25,932 nucleotides of DNA from an uncultured Oscillospiraceae bacterium (GCA_910588455.1 CAJUPG010000023.1:1-25932), one strand, 5' to 3'; shown: positions 7,227 to 14,540, counted from the first letter of the stretch. Notes: generated from the sequence alone by a model not told the origin. Made by a program: numbers and translations.

Positions 7227-8153
7227 TTAAACCAAAGCCTCCAGCCAAGCCAGCAGATCGTCCAAAACCTCCTGGCGGTTGATTTCGTTGAGCATCTCGT
7301 GCCGGCCCCCCTGGTAAAGCCGCAGGGTCACGTGCTGGCATCCGCTGGCGCGGAACATGGCGGTGACCTTCTGCACCCCCTTGCCCATGCCGCCCACCGG
7401 GTCCTCGTCGCCGGAGAAGAAATAGACTGGTGTATTGGGATACATCCGGTCCAGGTTGGACTGCTTGGCGATGTATTGCAGGCCCCCCATCATGTCCCGG
7501 AACATGGTCACCGTGGGCTTATAGGCGCACAGGGGGTCCGCCAGATAGGCGTCCACCCGGGCCTCGTCCCGGGAAATCCAGTCGGCGCTGGTCCGGTTGG
7601 GCTTGAATTTGCGGTTGTAGGCCCCCAGAGACAGGGTATCCACCAGGGTGCTCAGCCCGTGGGAGCCCAGCCGTTTGGCCTCCAGCTGGGCGGCAAGCTT
7701 GCCCGCCAGAACCAGGGGAGCGGGCTCCTGGCCGGTGCCGGAGATAATCGCGCCCGTAAGGGTGCGGGGGTAGTCGATCAAATAGGTGCGGGCCAGGAAC
7801 GAGCCCATGGAGTGGCCCAGCAGAAAGTAGGGCAGCTCCGGGGTCTGATCCCCCTGGAGCCGGCGCAGCTTGCGGATGTCCCGGACCACCAGCTTCCAGC
7901 CGTTTTTTTCGGCAAAAAAGCCCCGGTTGGCTTCGTCGGTGGTCAAGCCGTGGCCCAGATGGTCCTCCCCCACGACAATGAAGCCGTGCCGGGTGAAAAA
8001 CTGGGCGGTCTCCGCATAGCGGCCGATGTGCTCCGCCACCCCATGGACGATCTGGATCACCCCGCGGGCCTCTCCCTCCGGAAGCCAGCGGCAGGCGTGG
8101 ATGGTGTGTACGCCGTCGCAGGACGGATATTCAAAATGCTGGACTTGCTCCAT
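7227..8153 (-). CDS. Alpha/beta hydrolase, monoacylglycerol lipase/lysophospholipase type
   Basis: A 308-residue serine hydrolase of the Hydrolase_4 type, similar to bacterial monoacylglycerol lipases and lysophospholipases. The oxyanion region VHGVAEHIGRY starts at about residue 36 and GEDHLGHG at 62-69. The nucleophile elbow is GHSMG with Ser115, the acid is Asp251 in SGDEDPVG and the base is His285 in GGRHEML. There is no signal peptide, so it is cytoplasmic or membrane-peripheral. The ATG at 8153 is chosen because GGAGA/GAGGAG lies about 10 nt upstream; the TTG at 8180 has no SD. The substrate is probably an acyl glycerol or lysophospholipid (inference from family). It is followed by its own terminator. 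Confidence 0.93.
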   Translation of the reverse strand: MEQVQHFEYPSCDGVHTIHACRWLPEGEARGVIQIVHGVAEHIGRYAETAQFFTRHGFIVVGEDHLGHGLTTDEANRGFFAEKNGWKLVVRDIRKLRRLQGDQTPELPYFLLGHSMGSFLARTYLIDYPRTLTGAIISGTGQEPAPLVLAGKLAAQLEAKRLGSHGLSTLVDTLSLGAYNRKFKPNRTSADWISRDEARVDAYLADPLCAYKPTVTMFRDMMGGLQYIAKQSNLDRMYPNTPVYFFSGDEDPVGGMGKGVQKVTAMFRASGCQHVTLRLYQGGRHEMLNEINRQEVLDDLLAWLEALV

Positions 8154-8228
8154 GGCGGTATGTCTCCTCTCGTGTATCAAAGCTCTTCTATCAGTTTACC
8201 ACCATTTCCCCCTGCGTCAAGAGGTTTT

Positions 8229-8876
8229 TTAAGAGGAGAACCGGATGGTCTGTTCCAGCAGGGCCCGGATCTGAGCGGCCCGACCGGCGGCCTCCTGGGC
8301 CAGACAGGTCATCAGACTGCGCAGGGCCTCGTCCGAAAAGCCCTGCGCCGCCGCCCTACAGGCCTGCTCCCACTGCCGCTCCCACAGATACCGCTCCCGC
8401 AGTACGTTGGGCAGGCCCGCCGGGCGGGGCTGGGTCTGCCGGGCGCTGCTTCCCCGCGGGGTATACCACTGGCCGGACTGGAGAAAATAGGCAGCAGACA
8501 GCCGCTTCAAGCCCCGGCGCTGCTCCTCGGCACTGTTGGCGAAGGTGCGGCTGACGCTGCCAGAGGTCTGGCGGGTCAAGCACTGGCTGCGCTGCCAGGC
8601 GGCGTAGAGCTGGTCCATCAGCTGGGGCAGCAGCGGGGCGGCAGGAGGCGGGACCGGCTGCTCCGGCTCCGTTGGGGGCAGAGGCTCCGGCTCGGGTGCA
8701 GGTTCCGGCAGCTGGTCTGGCGGCTCTGCCGGCGGCATTGGCCCGGGCTCGTAAGTATCCACCTCAATGGGGCTCAGGCTCTGATCCGGCATCACCCGGT
8801 TCCAGACCCGTTGAAAGGTATCCGGGTCCACGGCGTTGATGGCGCCGCCGGACAGCTGGGCGGGAATTTGTTCCAT
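8229..8876 (-). CDS. Proline-rich protein with a helical C-terminal domain, function unknown
   Basis: A 215-residue cytoplasmic protein I cannot assign. Residues about 45-82 are a low-complexity Pro/Glu linker (PEPAPEPEPLPPTEPEQPVP). Residues about 83-212 look like four helices, the last rich in Ala/Gln/Glu (TCLAQEAAGRAAQIRALLEQ). The spacing of glutamates in helices 2-4 recalls ferritin-like or rubrerythrin-like bundles, but the E-x-x-H metal ligand pairs are absent, so any such fold would be non-metal-binding. An excellent SD (AAGGAGG, 8 nt) and consistent codon use show it is a real gene. A spore-coat or structural role is possible, since clostridial coat proteins often have degenerate ferritin-like bundles; this is speculation. 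Confidence 0.8.
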   Translation of the reverse strand: MEQIPAQLSGGAINAVDPDTFQRVWNRVMPDQSLSPIEVDTYEPGPMPPAEPPDQLPEPAPEPEPLPPTEPEQPVPPPAAPLLPQLMDQLYAAWQRSQCLTRQTSGSVSRTFANSAEEQRRGLKRLSAAYFLQSGQWYTPRGSSARQTQPRPAGLPNVLRERYLWERQWEQACRAAAQGFSDEALRSLMTCLAQEAAGRAAQIRALLEQTIRFSS

Positions 8877-8982
8877 GTATGCTCCCTCCTTTAAAAATCA
8901 AAGCAAACGCGTCAATGCGCTCCTTCCATTCTATGTCTGAGCCGGCGGTTTGCCCCTATTTTTCAGGAAAGAAGGTATTTTT

Positions 8983-9387
8983 TTGGATTCCAACCAAATT
9001 GAACAGGAAATGAAAGCCCTGGTCAACGCTCCCCATCAGTTTTCCTTTGAAAACGGAATCGTTATTACCAAGGTGGAGCGTGATCTATGTGAGGGCGAGC
9101 TTACGGTAGGGCCGGACAGCGTCAACCCCGGCGGATACGTCCACGGCGGCGCCCTGGTCACCCTGGCGGACACGGTGGCGGGCTGCTGTGCGTGCAGCCG
9201 GGGCGGGGACTGCGTGACCGCGAACGAGTCCTTTGAATTTCTGCGCACGGCCGGCGGACCCAAAATTTTCTGCCGGGCCGTGCCAAGGAAGATGGGCCGG
9301 ACTCTGCGGGTGATTCAAACGGAGCTGACGGACAGCAGCGGGAGACTGGTGGCGTCCGGGACCTTTACGTTTTTCATGACCGCCTAG
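8983..9387 (+). CDS. PaaI-family hotdog thioesterase
   Basis: A 134-residue hotdog-fold acyl-CoA thioesterase. The signature is NPGGYVHGGALVTLADTVAG, with HGG followed by the acidic residue of the helix, as in PaaI/YbgC-like enzymes. The end FTFFMTA closes the last strand. The start is the TTG at 8983, with GAAGG 7 nt upstream; the ATG at 9010 is too close to its AGGA and would cut the first helix. The substrate is unknown; family members hydrolyse aryl- or medium-chain acyl-CoAs. It is divergent from the proline-rich gene and 68 nt before the bactofilin, which has its own promoter. Confidence 0.92.
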   Translation: MDSNQIEQEMKALVNAPHQFSFENGIVITKVERDLCEGELTVGPDSVNPGGYVHGGALVTLADTVAGCCACSRGGDCVTANESFEFLRTAGGPKIFCRAVPRKMGRTLRVIQTELTDSSGRLVASGTFTFFMTA

Positions 9388-9393
9388 TTTCTC

Positions 9394-9422
9394 TTGTCAT
9401 CGGGGTTTTTCTGTGGTAAAAT
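9394..9422 (+). promoter_or_regulatory. Sigma-A promoter of the bactofilin gene
   Basis: -35 TTGTCA (9394-9399), a 17-bp spacer and -10 TAAAAT (9417-9422), each one mismatch from consensus. It gives a leader of about 27 nt. Confidence 0.75.
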
Positions 9423-9455
9423 AAGGCTACCGAAATTGGAAAGGAGCTGCTTGCA

Positions 9456-9962
9456 ATGAGTTTTTTTGGAGGACAGGCCAAGCCGGTCCAAGCCTATGTG
9501 CCGGAACCGGAAGAGACCCCCGTTGAGCGCGCCGAGCTCCCCTCTCCCCGCGCCAACACGCTGATTACCAAGGGCATCACCGTGTCCGGCTCAATTCAGG
9601 GCCACGGCGTAATTCAGGTGGAGGGCGCTGTAGAAGGCGAAATCACCCTGGACGGCACCGTGATTGTGGCCTCCACCGGTCTGGTCAAGGGCCCTGTTCA
9701 GGCGGACACCATCCGCATTGCCGGCCATGTGGAGGGCAACGTCGTGGCCCGGGACCACCTGAAGCTGGAAAATTCCGGCGTAATTACCGGCGATTTGACC
9801 ACAGGCTCGCTGATTATTGAGGACGGCGGCTGCCTCAACGGCCGGACTACCATGACGCCCAAGAAAACCGTCCAGGCAGAGGAACCGCCCGCGCCTCAGC
9901 CGGTCCTCTCTTCCGGGGACGAGCTGGACCTGGACCGGGACCTGGATTCGGATCTGTTTTAA
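9456..9962 (+). CDS. Bactofilin (polymer-forming cytoskeletal protein)
   Basis: A 168-residue bactofilin. Residues about 36-135 form a right-handed beta-helix of short repeats (ITVSGSIQGHGVIQVEGAVE, GEITLDGTVIV, VKGPVQADTIRIAGHVEGNV, VITGDLTTGSLIIEDGGCLN). Disordered acidic or proline-rich tails flank it at both ends, ending LDLDRDLDSDLF. Such proteins polymerise without nucleotide and scaffold cell-shape, wall-synthesis or pole functions at the membrane. The ATG has AAAGGAG about 10 nt upstream. It has its own promoter and a bidirectional terminator shared with the convergent SASP gene. No M23 peptidase partner is adjacent, unlike many bactofilin loci. The family assignment is firm; the role here is unknown. 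Confidence 0.93.
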   Translation: MSFFGGQAKPVQAYVPEPEETPVERAELPSPRANTLITKGITVSGSIQGHGVIQVEGAVEGEITLDGTVIVASTGLVKGPVQADTIRIAGHVEGNVVARDHLKLENSGVITGDLTTGSLIIEDGGCLNGRTTMTPKKTVQAEEPPAPQPVLSSGDELDLDRDLDSDLF

Positions 9963-10003
9963 AAAATCAGGACGTTCTGCAAATGCAGAGCGTCCTGATT
10001 TTT
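9962..10003. terminator. Bidirectional terminator between bactofilin and SASP genes
   Basis: A 19-bp stem (arms 9962-9980 and 9985-10003, loop AAAT) flanked by A- and T-runs on both sides. It can terminate the bactofilin transcript on plus and the convergent SASP transcript on minus. Confidence 0.92.
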
Positions 10004-10046
10004 GTTCATTTGTTCCGGAGTATAGGCCTTTGCTTGTCCGGGAATG

Positions 10047-10247
10047 TTACTTCAGGCCGTTCTCGTAGGACTCGATCATTTTCTTGACCATCTGGCCGCC
10101 CACGGAGCCGGCCTGCTTGCTGGTCAGATCACCGTTGTAGCCCTGCTTCAGATTGACGCCCACCTCATTGGCGGCCTCCATCTTGAACTTGTTCATCGCC
10201 TCACGGGCGTTAGGAACCATAATCTTATTGCTGTTGCTGTTAGACAT
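10047..10247 (-). CDS. Alpha/beta-type small acid-soluble spore protein
   Basis: A 66-residue SASP that coats and protects spore DNA. Family signatures are clear: AREAMNKFKMEAANEVGVNL near the germination-protease cleavage region, then LTSKQAGSVGGQMVKKMI, corresponding to the usual LTSRxNGSVGGEMVK. The ATG at 10247 has AAGGAG about 9 nt upstream; the longer frame from 10268 has none. Expression in the forespore by sigma-G would be expected, but I could not identify a convincing sigma-G promoter in 10250-10394. Its presence is the best direct evidence that this organism forms spores. The gene is convergent with the bactofilin. Confidence 0.95.
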   Translation of the reverse strand: MSNSNSNKIMVPNAREAMNKFKMEAANEVGVNLKQGYNGDLTSKQAGSVGGQMVKKMIESYENGLK

Positions 10248-10319
10248 GACTCGTCTCTCCTTTTTCATTCTGTGTTATTTTTGTGTTTCAGGCTGGATGG
10301 AACATCCGAGCATAGTTTG

Positions 10320-10349
10320 AGCCGCCCGCATATTTCTATACGGACGGCT
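10320..10349 (-). other. Stem-loop with GAAA tetraloop
   Basis: On the minus strand a 13-bp stem (arms 10349-10337 and 10332-10320) closes a GAAA tetraloop; the stem includes two G-U pairs in that strand and would have A-C mismatches on the plus strand, so RNA on the minus strand is favoured. No T-run follows. It lies between the stop of the NodB-like gene (10395) and the SASP gene, so it may end or protect the upstream mRNA. Confidence 0.6.
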
Positions 10350-10394
10350 GTCTGGTAAGTTTAGGGTATGAGGCTGTCAAATCAAAACAGCAAT

Positions 10395-11513
10395 TTACAA
10401 ACGGGTCTCCATGGGAAGGCGAATATCAAACTGTCTGTTTTTCAGCTGGTTCAGCAGAGCGTTGGCGGCGGCGGCCATCTCCGGACTGTCCTCCAGGGTT
10501 AAGCGGACCTGCTCCTGGCTTTGCAGGGCGGACGCCTGCTGGGCCGGGGACTCCGGCCGGGCGGCGGCAGTCTCCTGCCAGCAGACCCAGCCGTCCTGCT
10601 GAAATTCCGCACGCTGCCCGTCGGGGCACAGCAGAGCGGCGGGCCGGACGCAGGCAATCTCCCGCAAAAACGCTCCTCCCCGGTCCAGCTGCTCCCGGCT
10701 TTCCTCCAGTGTTTTGCCGCTGAGCAGCAAACCTACGCTGTGGCCGGTGGACAAAAGGCGGCGCGCCAGGTCGTCCTGCTCCCGCAGCAGCTCGGGCGTG
10801 AAGAAAAACAGCCCCTTAACCCGTTGGGCGTCCAGCACGTCTGCCAGACCTCCGGCGGAGCTGCCCCCCTGGCAGCGAATTCCCAGATATAAGGGGATAT
10901 TTTCCGGGGACTCCTGTTCTGGCGGAGACGCGGGGTTGGGGGGCGCAGGCATATAGGTCTGGCTCTGGTTATATTCCTGCAAACGCAGATTCAAATAATC
11001 CTTGGAGGAATTGATAAATGTGGCATCGGTCATCCACGGTCCGCTGCTCTTGATCCGCACCAGAATCCCCTGCTCCAAATTGGTCAAATAGCTGTAGGTA
11101 AGGTCAAAAAAGCTGCACACTTGCCCAACGGGCACGTAGGGCAGACCGTTGCGGGTAATGGCCGGGGAGAGGTACGTTTGTCCATTGTGGGGGTCGTAGC
11201 AGGTATCCTCCTCCAAATCAAAAACCAGCATCCGATCCAGGTTGTAGATGCTGACCGTCTCGTTGCTAACGCTGTAGCTGGCGTGGGTTCCCAGGCCCAT
11301 CCACATGGCCGCACCGCTGGTATTATCGTCAAACACATGGTAAGGGACATAGAGGGTCCCGCTGAACCAGGTGGGCATGGTATCAGAGGTTAGCGGAAGC
11401 AGATTGTTGTTGATAACCGTGAAGTAGATCTGCCCTGTGGCGCGGGCGGGCACGGAAATCAGAAGCAGGGCCAGCAGAACGGCCATGCCCCGCAGCAGGC
11501 GCGAAGGCTTCAA
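10395..11513 (-). CDS. Secreted protein: copper-amine-oxidase-like stalk domain plus degenerate NodB-like domain
   Basis: A 372-residue exported protein. Residues 1-26 are a signal peptide (basic SRLLRG, hydrophobic core, VPARATG). Residues about 30-157 resemble the copper amine oxidase N-terminal-like stalk domain (LYVPYHVF, NGLPYVPVGQVCSFF). After a Pro-rich linker (about 189-206), residues 208-365 follow the order of a polysaccharide deacetylase: strand LYLGI, GLFFFTPELLREQDDLARRL, TGHSVG, then RPAALLCPDG. The catalytic elements are gone: TFDDG is GIRCQGG, the NHTxxH metal histidines are replaced (LLLSGKT), and RxPxG is only partly kept. It is therefore probably a non-enzymatic binding protein. 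The TTG start at 11513 has AGGAGG 9 nt upstream. The stalk call is moderately sure; the degenerate NodB call is from motif order. Confidence 0.82.
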   Translation of the reverse strand: MKPSRLLRGMAVLLALLLISVPARATGQIYFTVINNNLLPLTSDTMPTWFSGTLYVPYHVFDDNTSGAAMWMGLGTHASYSVSNETVSIYNLDRMLVFDLEEDTCYDPHNGQTYLSPAITRNGLPYVPVGQVCSFFDLTYSYLTNLEQGILVRIKSSGPWMTDATFINSSKDYLNLRLQEYNQSQTYMPAPPNPASPPEQESPENIPLYLGIRCQGGSSAGGLADVLDAQRVKGLFFFTPELLREQDDLARRLLSTGHSVGLLLSGKTLEESREQLDRGGAFLREIACVRPAALLCPDGQRAEFQQDGWVCWQETAAARPESPAQQASALQSQEQVRLTLEDSPEMAAAANALLNQLKNRQFDIRLPMETRL

Positions 11514-11553
11514 AAGGCGGTTCCTCCTTTCCTAAAATCAGATTGACGGCATT

Positions 11554-11582
11554 ATTATAGCATGATTTCCCGGGAGGGGCAA
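11554..11582 (-). promoter_or_regulatory. Promoter of the NodB-like gene
   Basis: On the minus strand, -35 TTGCCC (11582-11577), a 17-bp spacer and -10 TATAAT (11559-11554), with TG one base upstream (extended -10). It is divergent from the TVP38 promoter. Confidence 0.75.
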
Positions 11583-11641
11583 GGCCGGCAAATTTTGCCC
11601 TTTTACCCCGGCCTATGGCCTTGGCGCGTTTCACAAAAGCA

Positions 11642-11670
11642 TTGATATGACGGCACCTCTGTGGTATAAT
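11642..11670 (+). promoter_or_regulatory. Promoter of the TVP38-like gene
   Basis: -35 TTGATA (11642-11647), a 17-bp spacer and -10 TATAAT (11665-11670). It implies a leader of about 135 nt that holds a GACAG/CTGTC hairpin (11679-11695) and the repeat at 11759-11793. Confidence 0.75.
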
Positions 11671-11758
11671 CCCCCCCGACAGAGCAATGCTGTCCGCCTG
11701 ACGGAAAAACAAAGACATTTTTAAGAAACTTTTTAGATTTCTGTCTACAAATGTTAAA

Positions 11759-11793
11759 AATTCTCTGGTATGCTGACAACAGATTAGAGAATT
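11759..11793 (+). promoter_or_regulatory. Inverted repeat immediately before the TVP38 ribosome site
   Basis: Perfect 8-bp arms AATTCTCT (11759-11766) and AGAGAATT (11786-11793) around a 19-nt loop, ending 1 nt before GAGGTG. As RNA it would place a hairpin directly against the ribosome site. As DNA it could be an operator. Confidence 0.45.
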
Positions 11794-11811
11794 GAGGTGT
11801 ACCAATCAAAA

Positions 11812-12489
11812 ATGAAACGACATTCCGCCCTGCTTGCCCTGCTGGCCGCCGTAATTCTGTGCGGCGGCGGCGGGCTGTTCCTGTGGCAGACCGGCTTTTT
11901 CACGGCCATGCAGTCTGTGGAGGGAGTGCAGGCCTACATTGAGGGCTTTGCGCCGTACTCCCATCTTGTTTTTTTCCTGTTCCAATTTTTGTCCGTGGTC
12001 CTGGCCCCCATTCCCAGCAACGTAAGCGCTCTGGCCGGGGGACTGCTGTTCGGCACCTGGACCGCCTTTTTCCTCACCATTTCGGCGGTACTGCTGGGCT
12101 CTATGACCGTATTTTTTCTGGCCCGGAGCCTGGGGCGGACGTTCACGCAGAAATTTGCCACGCAAAAGCTGTCCGACAAATATCTGGACCTTTTGAACCG
12201 CAAAACGAATGTGTTTCTGTTTTTGGCTCTGCTGCTCCCCTTCTTTCCCGACGACCTTTTGTGCATTCTGGCGGGACTGACCGCCATTCGCCCCCTGCGT
12301 TTTTTCCTGATCGCGCTGATGGCCCGGCCCTGGGGCCTGCTGGTGGCCTGTGCGGTGGGGGGCTCCACCCTGGCCCTGCCCTGGTGGGGGATGGCTCTGC
12401 TGGGTATGGCGGGGCTAACCTTCTTTTTATTCGGTCTGAAATACGGAGACCGCGTCGAAGCGGCCGTCGTTCGCAGGCTGAAAGGATAA
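11812..12489 (+). CDS. TVP38/TMEM64 (VTT domain, DedA-like) membrane protein
   Basis: A 225-residue polytopic membrane protein. The SNARE-associated/VTT domain is recognised by LAPIPSNVSALAGGLLFG and AVLLGSMTVFFLARSLGRTF at about residues 64-108, then LLLPFFPDDLLCILAGLTAI. Hydrophobic segments lie at about 8-27, 46-66, 71-90, 93-108, 139-163, 165-185 and 190-212. Members of the DedA/VTT superfamily act as lipid scramblases or flippases, for example for undecaprenyl phosphate or phospholipids; the substrate here is unknown. The ATG at 11812 has GAGGTG 12 nt upstream, which is long. A GTG at 11797 lies inside that SD and is less likely. It has its own promoter and terminator. Confidence 0.9.
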   Translation: MKRHSALLALLAAVILCGGGGLFLWQTGFFTAMQSVEGVQAYIEGFAPYSHLVFFLFQFLSVVLAPIPSNVSALAGGLLFGTWTAFFLTISAVLLGSMTVFFLARSLGRTFTQKFATQKLSDKYLDLLNRKTNVFLFLALLLPFFPDDLLCILAGLTAIRPLRFFLIALMARPWGLLVACAVGGSTLALPWWGMALLGMAGLTFFLFGLKYGDRVEAAVVRRLKG

Positions 12490-12502
12490 TTGGAAATTTT
12501 TC

Positions 12503-12535
12503 AAACAGTCCGCTTGAAAGATGCGGGCTGTTTTT
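12503..12535 (+). terminator. Terminator of the TVP38-like gene
   Basis: An 11-bp stem (12503-12513 and 12523-12533, one G-U pair) ending in TTTTT, 13 nt after the stop codon. Confidence 0.88.
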
Positions 12536-12539
12536 ATGC

Positions 12540-12730
12540 AAAATTCTGGCTGAACCAGAGGATTTATCCCCTTACAAAAACAGGATTTTTTGGAAATTCT
12601 GCCGCACTCACTTTCGTATACAATTTGATAAAATCATAAATTGGATGTAAAATCGGAATATAATTTTTATTTATCCTGCACAAAATATTTCACTCATTTT
12701 CTACGTTTATTAAAAATTTATTCATATTTG
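12540..12730. other. AT-rich intergenic stretch without a gene
   Basis: Between the TVP38 terminator and the nhaC promoter lies about 190 bp of AT-rich sequence with no ORF that has a ribosome site and no clear hairpin. It may serve as an upstream (UP-like) region for the nhaC promoter. I see nothing else in it. Confidence 0.6.
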
Positions 12731-12759
12731 TTGACTCCGGCACCCCCGCGTGGTATGAT
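12731..12759 (+). promoter_or_regulatory. Promoter of the nhaC-like gene
   Basis: -35 TTGACT (12731-12736), a 17-bp spacer and -10 TATGAT (12754-12759). It sits at a sharp change from AT-rich upstream to GC-rich downstream sequence. Confidence 0.78.
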
Positions 12760-12765
12760 AGCTTC

Positions 12766-12900
12766 AGTAGAGGTTTTATCTGCAACCTGCGCCCCGCCGG
12801 GCTGCAACCCACTTTGCCGGGCGCACCACGGCAATCTCCCGTACCTGTTCACCCCGCGACGGGCTAGGCCCGAATTTGAAGAGAGGTTGGTTTAAAAATC
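12766..12900 (+). promoter_or_regulatory. GC-rich structured leader of the nhaC-like gene
   Basis: About 135 nt between the expected start site and the ATG. It contains TTGCCG/CGGCAA pairing (12815-12820 with 12828-12833), CGGGC-TAG-GCCCG (about 12860-12872), and repeats of CTGCAACC and of GCCGGGC (12796-12802 and 12816-12822). It matches no riboswitch class I can recall. The nhaC ribosome site is weak (GAGAGG, about 14 nt from the ATG), so control in this leader is plausible. Confidence 0.4.
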
Positions 12901-14328
12901 ATGGAAGAGAAAGCCAGAAAGACTCCTCGCAAGGCGAATTTATTCGAGGCGCTGATCAGTCTGGGCGGCCTGATTGCGATCATGGCGGTCGGCATCCTGG
13001 TCTTTGGCGTGGACCCCCACATCCCTATGTTTATCGGCGTTATCATTGCCGCCGTTATGGCTCTGTATTTGGGATATGCCTGGGAGGACATTGAAAAATT
13101 TATGATGGAGGGCATTACCCGCGCGCTCCAGTCCGTCATTATCCTGTCGATTATCGGCATCCTGGTCGGTATGTGGATTGATTCCGGCGTAGTGCCCAGT
13201 ATGATCTACTACGGCCTGCAAATTCTCTCCCCCGGCATCTTCTTTATCGCTTGTGTGCTGATCTGCTCCATCACCTCCCTGGCCACCGGCAGCTCCTGGG
13301 GCACCATGGGTACCATGGGCCTGGCGCTGATGGGCATCGGCGTTGGCCTGGGAATGCCGGCCGGCATGACCGCCGGCGCGGTACTGTCCGGCGCTTACTT
13401 CGGGGATAAAATGTCCCCCCTGTCCGACACCACCAACCTGGCTCCCGCTATGGCCGGCACCGACGTCATGACCCACGTGAAGTTCATGATGCTGCCCACC
13501 GGCCTGACCTATGTGATCTGCCTGGTGTTCTTCGGCATCCTGGGCGCAACGCAGTATCACGGCGGCGCCGCCGACATGAGCAAGGTTGTGGAAATCAGCC
13601 AGGCTCTGAAGGACAACTTTGTAATCAGCCCCCTGTTCCTGCTTCCTCCCGTGATTGTTATCGGCGCGGTAGCCATGAAGGTGCCCGCTATCCCCGGCAT
13701 CACCCTGGGCATCCTGTCCGCGTTTGTGCTGGGCCTGATTTTCCAGCCCGATTGTACGGTCGGTACCCTGCTGACCACCGGACGGGACGGCTTTGAATCC
13801 AGCATCGGCGTGTATGAGGTGGATAAGCTGCTGACGAACGGCGGTCTGATGGGAATGATGTCCTCCATCTCCCTGACCATCCTGGCCATGATGTTCGGCG
13901 GCATTATGGAAGCCACCGGCCAGCTGGAGATTATCGTGTCCAAGCTGCTCAAGCTGGTGAAGGGCCCCGCCAGCCTGGTCGCCCTTACCGAAGCCACCTG
14001 CGTGCTGTCCAACGTGACCATGCCGGAGCAGTACATTTCCATCGTGGTTCCCGGCCGTATGTATGCTGAGGAGTACAAAAAGATGGGCCTGCACCCCAAG
14101 ACCCTGTCCAACGCCCTGGAGGGAGCTGGCACCGTCACCTCCGCCTTGATCCCCTGGAACACCTGCGGCGTGTACATCAAGGATACTCTGGGGCTGGGCG
14201 TAGCCGAGTACGGCCCCTGGGCCATCTTCAACTGGCTGATGCCCATTATGAACATTGTTCTGGCGGTCCCCGGCCTGACCATCGCCCAGGCCGACGGCAC
14301 CCGCGGCAAGAAGAAGGCCAAAGCCTGA
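12901..14328 (+). CDS. nhaC: NhaC-family Na+/H+ antiporter or organic-acid/amino-acid antiporter
   Basis: A 475-residue membrane transporter with about 11-13 hydrophobic segments. The NhaC family is marked by TSLATGSSWGTMGTMGLALM (about residues 122-141), LSGAYFGDKMSPLSDTTNLA and NVTMPEQYISIVVPGRMYA. The C-terminus is basic (GKKKAKA). The family exchanges Na+ with H+, but some members (for example MleN) exchange carboxylates such as malate and lactate, so the true substrate cannot be read from sequence. The ATG at 12901 matches the expected cytosolic N-terminus but has only a weak SD. It has its own promoter, leader and strong terminator. A LysR gene and the arginine operon lie directly downstream; whether they share a pathway is open. 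Confidence 0.9.
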   Translation: MEEKARKTPRKANLFEALISLGGLIAIMAVGILVFGVDPHIPMFIGVIIAAVMALYLGYAWEDIEKFMMEGITRALQSVIILSIIGILVGMWIDSGVVPSMIYYGLQILSPGIFFIACVLICSITSLATGSSWGTMGTMGLALMGIGVGLGMPAGMTAGAVLSGAYFGDKMSPLSDTTNLAPAMAGTDVMTHVKFMMLPTGLTYVICLVFFGILGATQYHGGAADMSKVVEISQALKDNFVISPLFLLPPVIVIGAVAMKVPAIPGITLGILSAFVLGLIFQPDCTVGTLLTTGRDGFESSIGVYEVDKLLTNGGLMGMMSSISLTILAMMFGGIMEATGQLEIIVSKLLKLVKGPASLVALTEATCVLSNVTMPEQYISIVVPGRMYAEEYKKMGLHPKTLSNALEGAGTVTSALIPWNTCGVYIKDTLGLGVAEYGPWAIFNWLMPIMNIVLAVPGLTIAQADGTRGKKKAKA

Positions 14329-14354
14329 TTATACAAAAGAGAAGCATACACGCC

Positions 14355-14389
14355 AAATTCCTCCCCGGATTCCGGGGAGGAATTTTTTT
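14355..14389 (+). terminator. Terminator of the nhaC-like gene
   Basis: A 14-bp stem (14355-14368 and 14372-14385, loop ATT) running into seven T (14383-14389). Confidence 0.94.
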
Positions 14390-14540
14390 GCCCTGCGCCA
14401 AATTTAACTTCCCCCAAAATGCAGGATTTCCATTGAAATCCGTCTTTTTGTGGAATTTGTACCGATCCCGGCCAGGAAATCCCAATTTTTTTCGGGTTGT
14501 AAATATGTCAAAAACATTTTGAAATTCCAGAAAAATTCTG
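14390..14540. other. AT-rich intergenic stretch before the LysR promoter
   Basis: About 150 bp with no gene. It holds T-rich and A-rich runs and no ORF with a ribosome site. LysR-type sites for self-control could lie here, but I could not single one out. Confidence 0.5.

Noticed and set aside
7206..8894. 562-codon plus-strand ORF
   Set aside because: Antisense to the hydrolase and proline-rich genes, which have clear SDs and motifs.
8877..8982. Sporulation (sigma-E-like) promoter for the proline-rich gene
   Set aside because: A CATAGAAT fits a -10, but no -35 lies at the right distance.
10250..10394. Sigma-G promoter for the SASP gene
   Set aside because: Expected from the family, but no -35/-10 pair with the right spacing stands out.
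12766..12900. T-box or known riboswitch before the nhaC-like gene
   Set aside because: No T-box motif (AGGGUGGAACCGCG type) and no recognisable riboswitch core; kept only as an unassigned leader.
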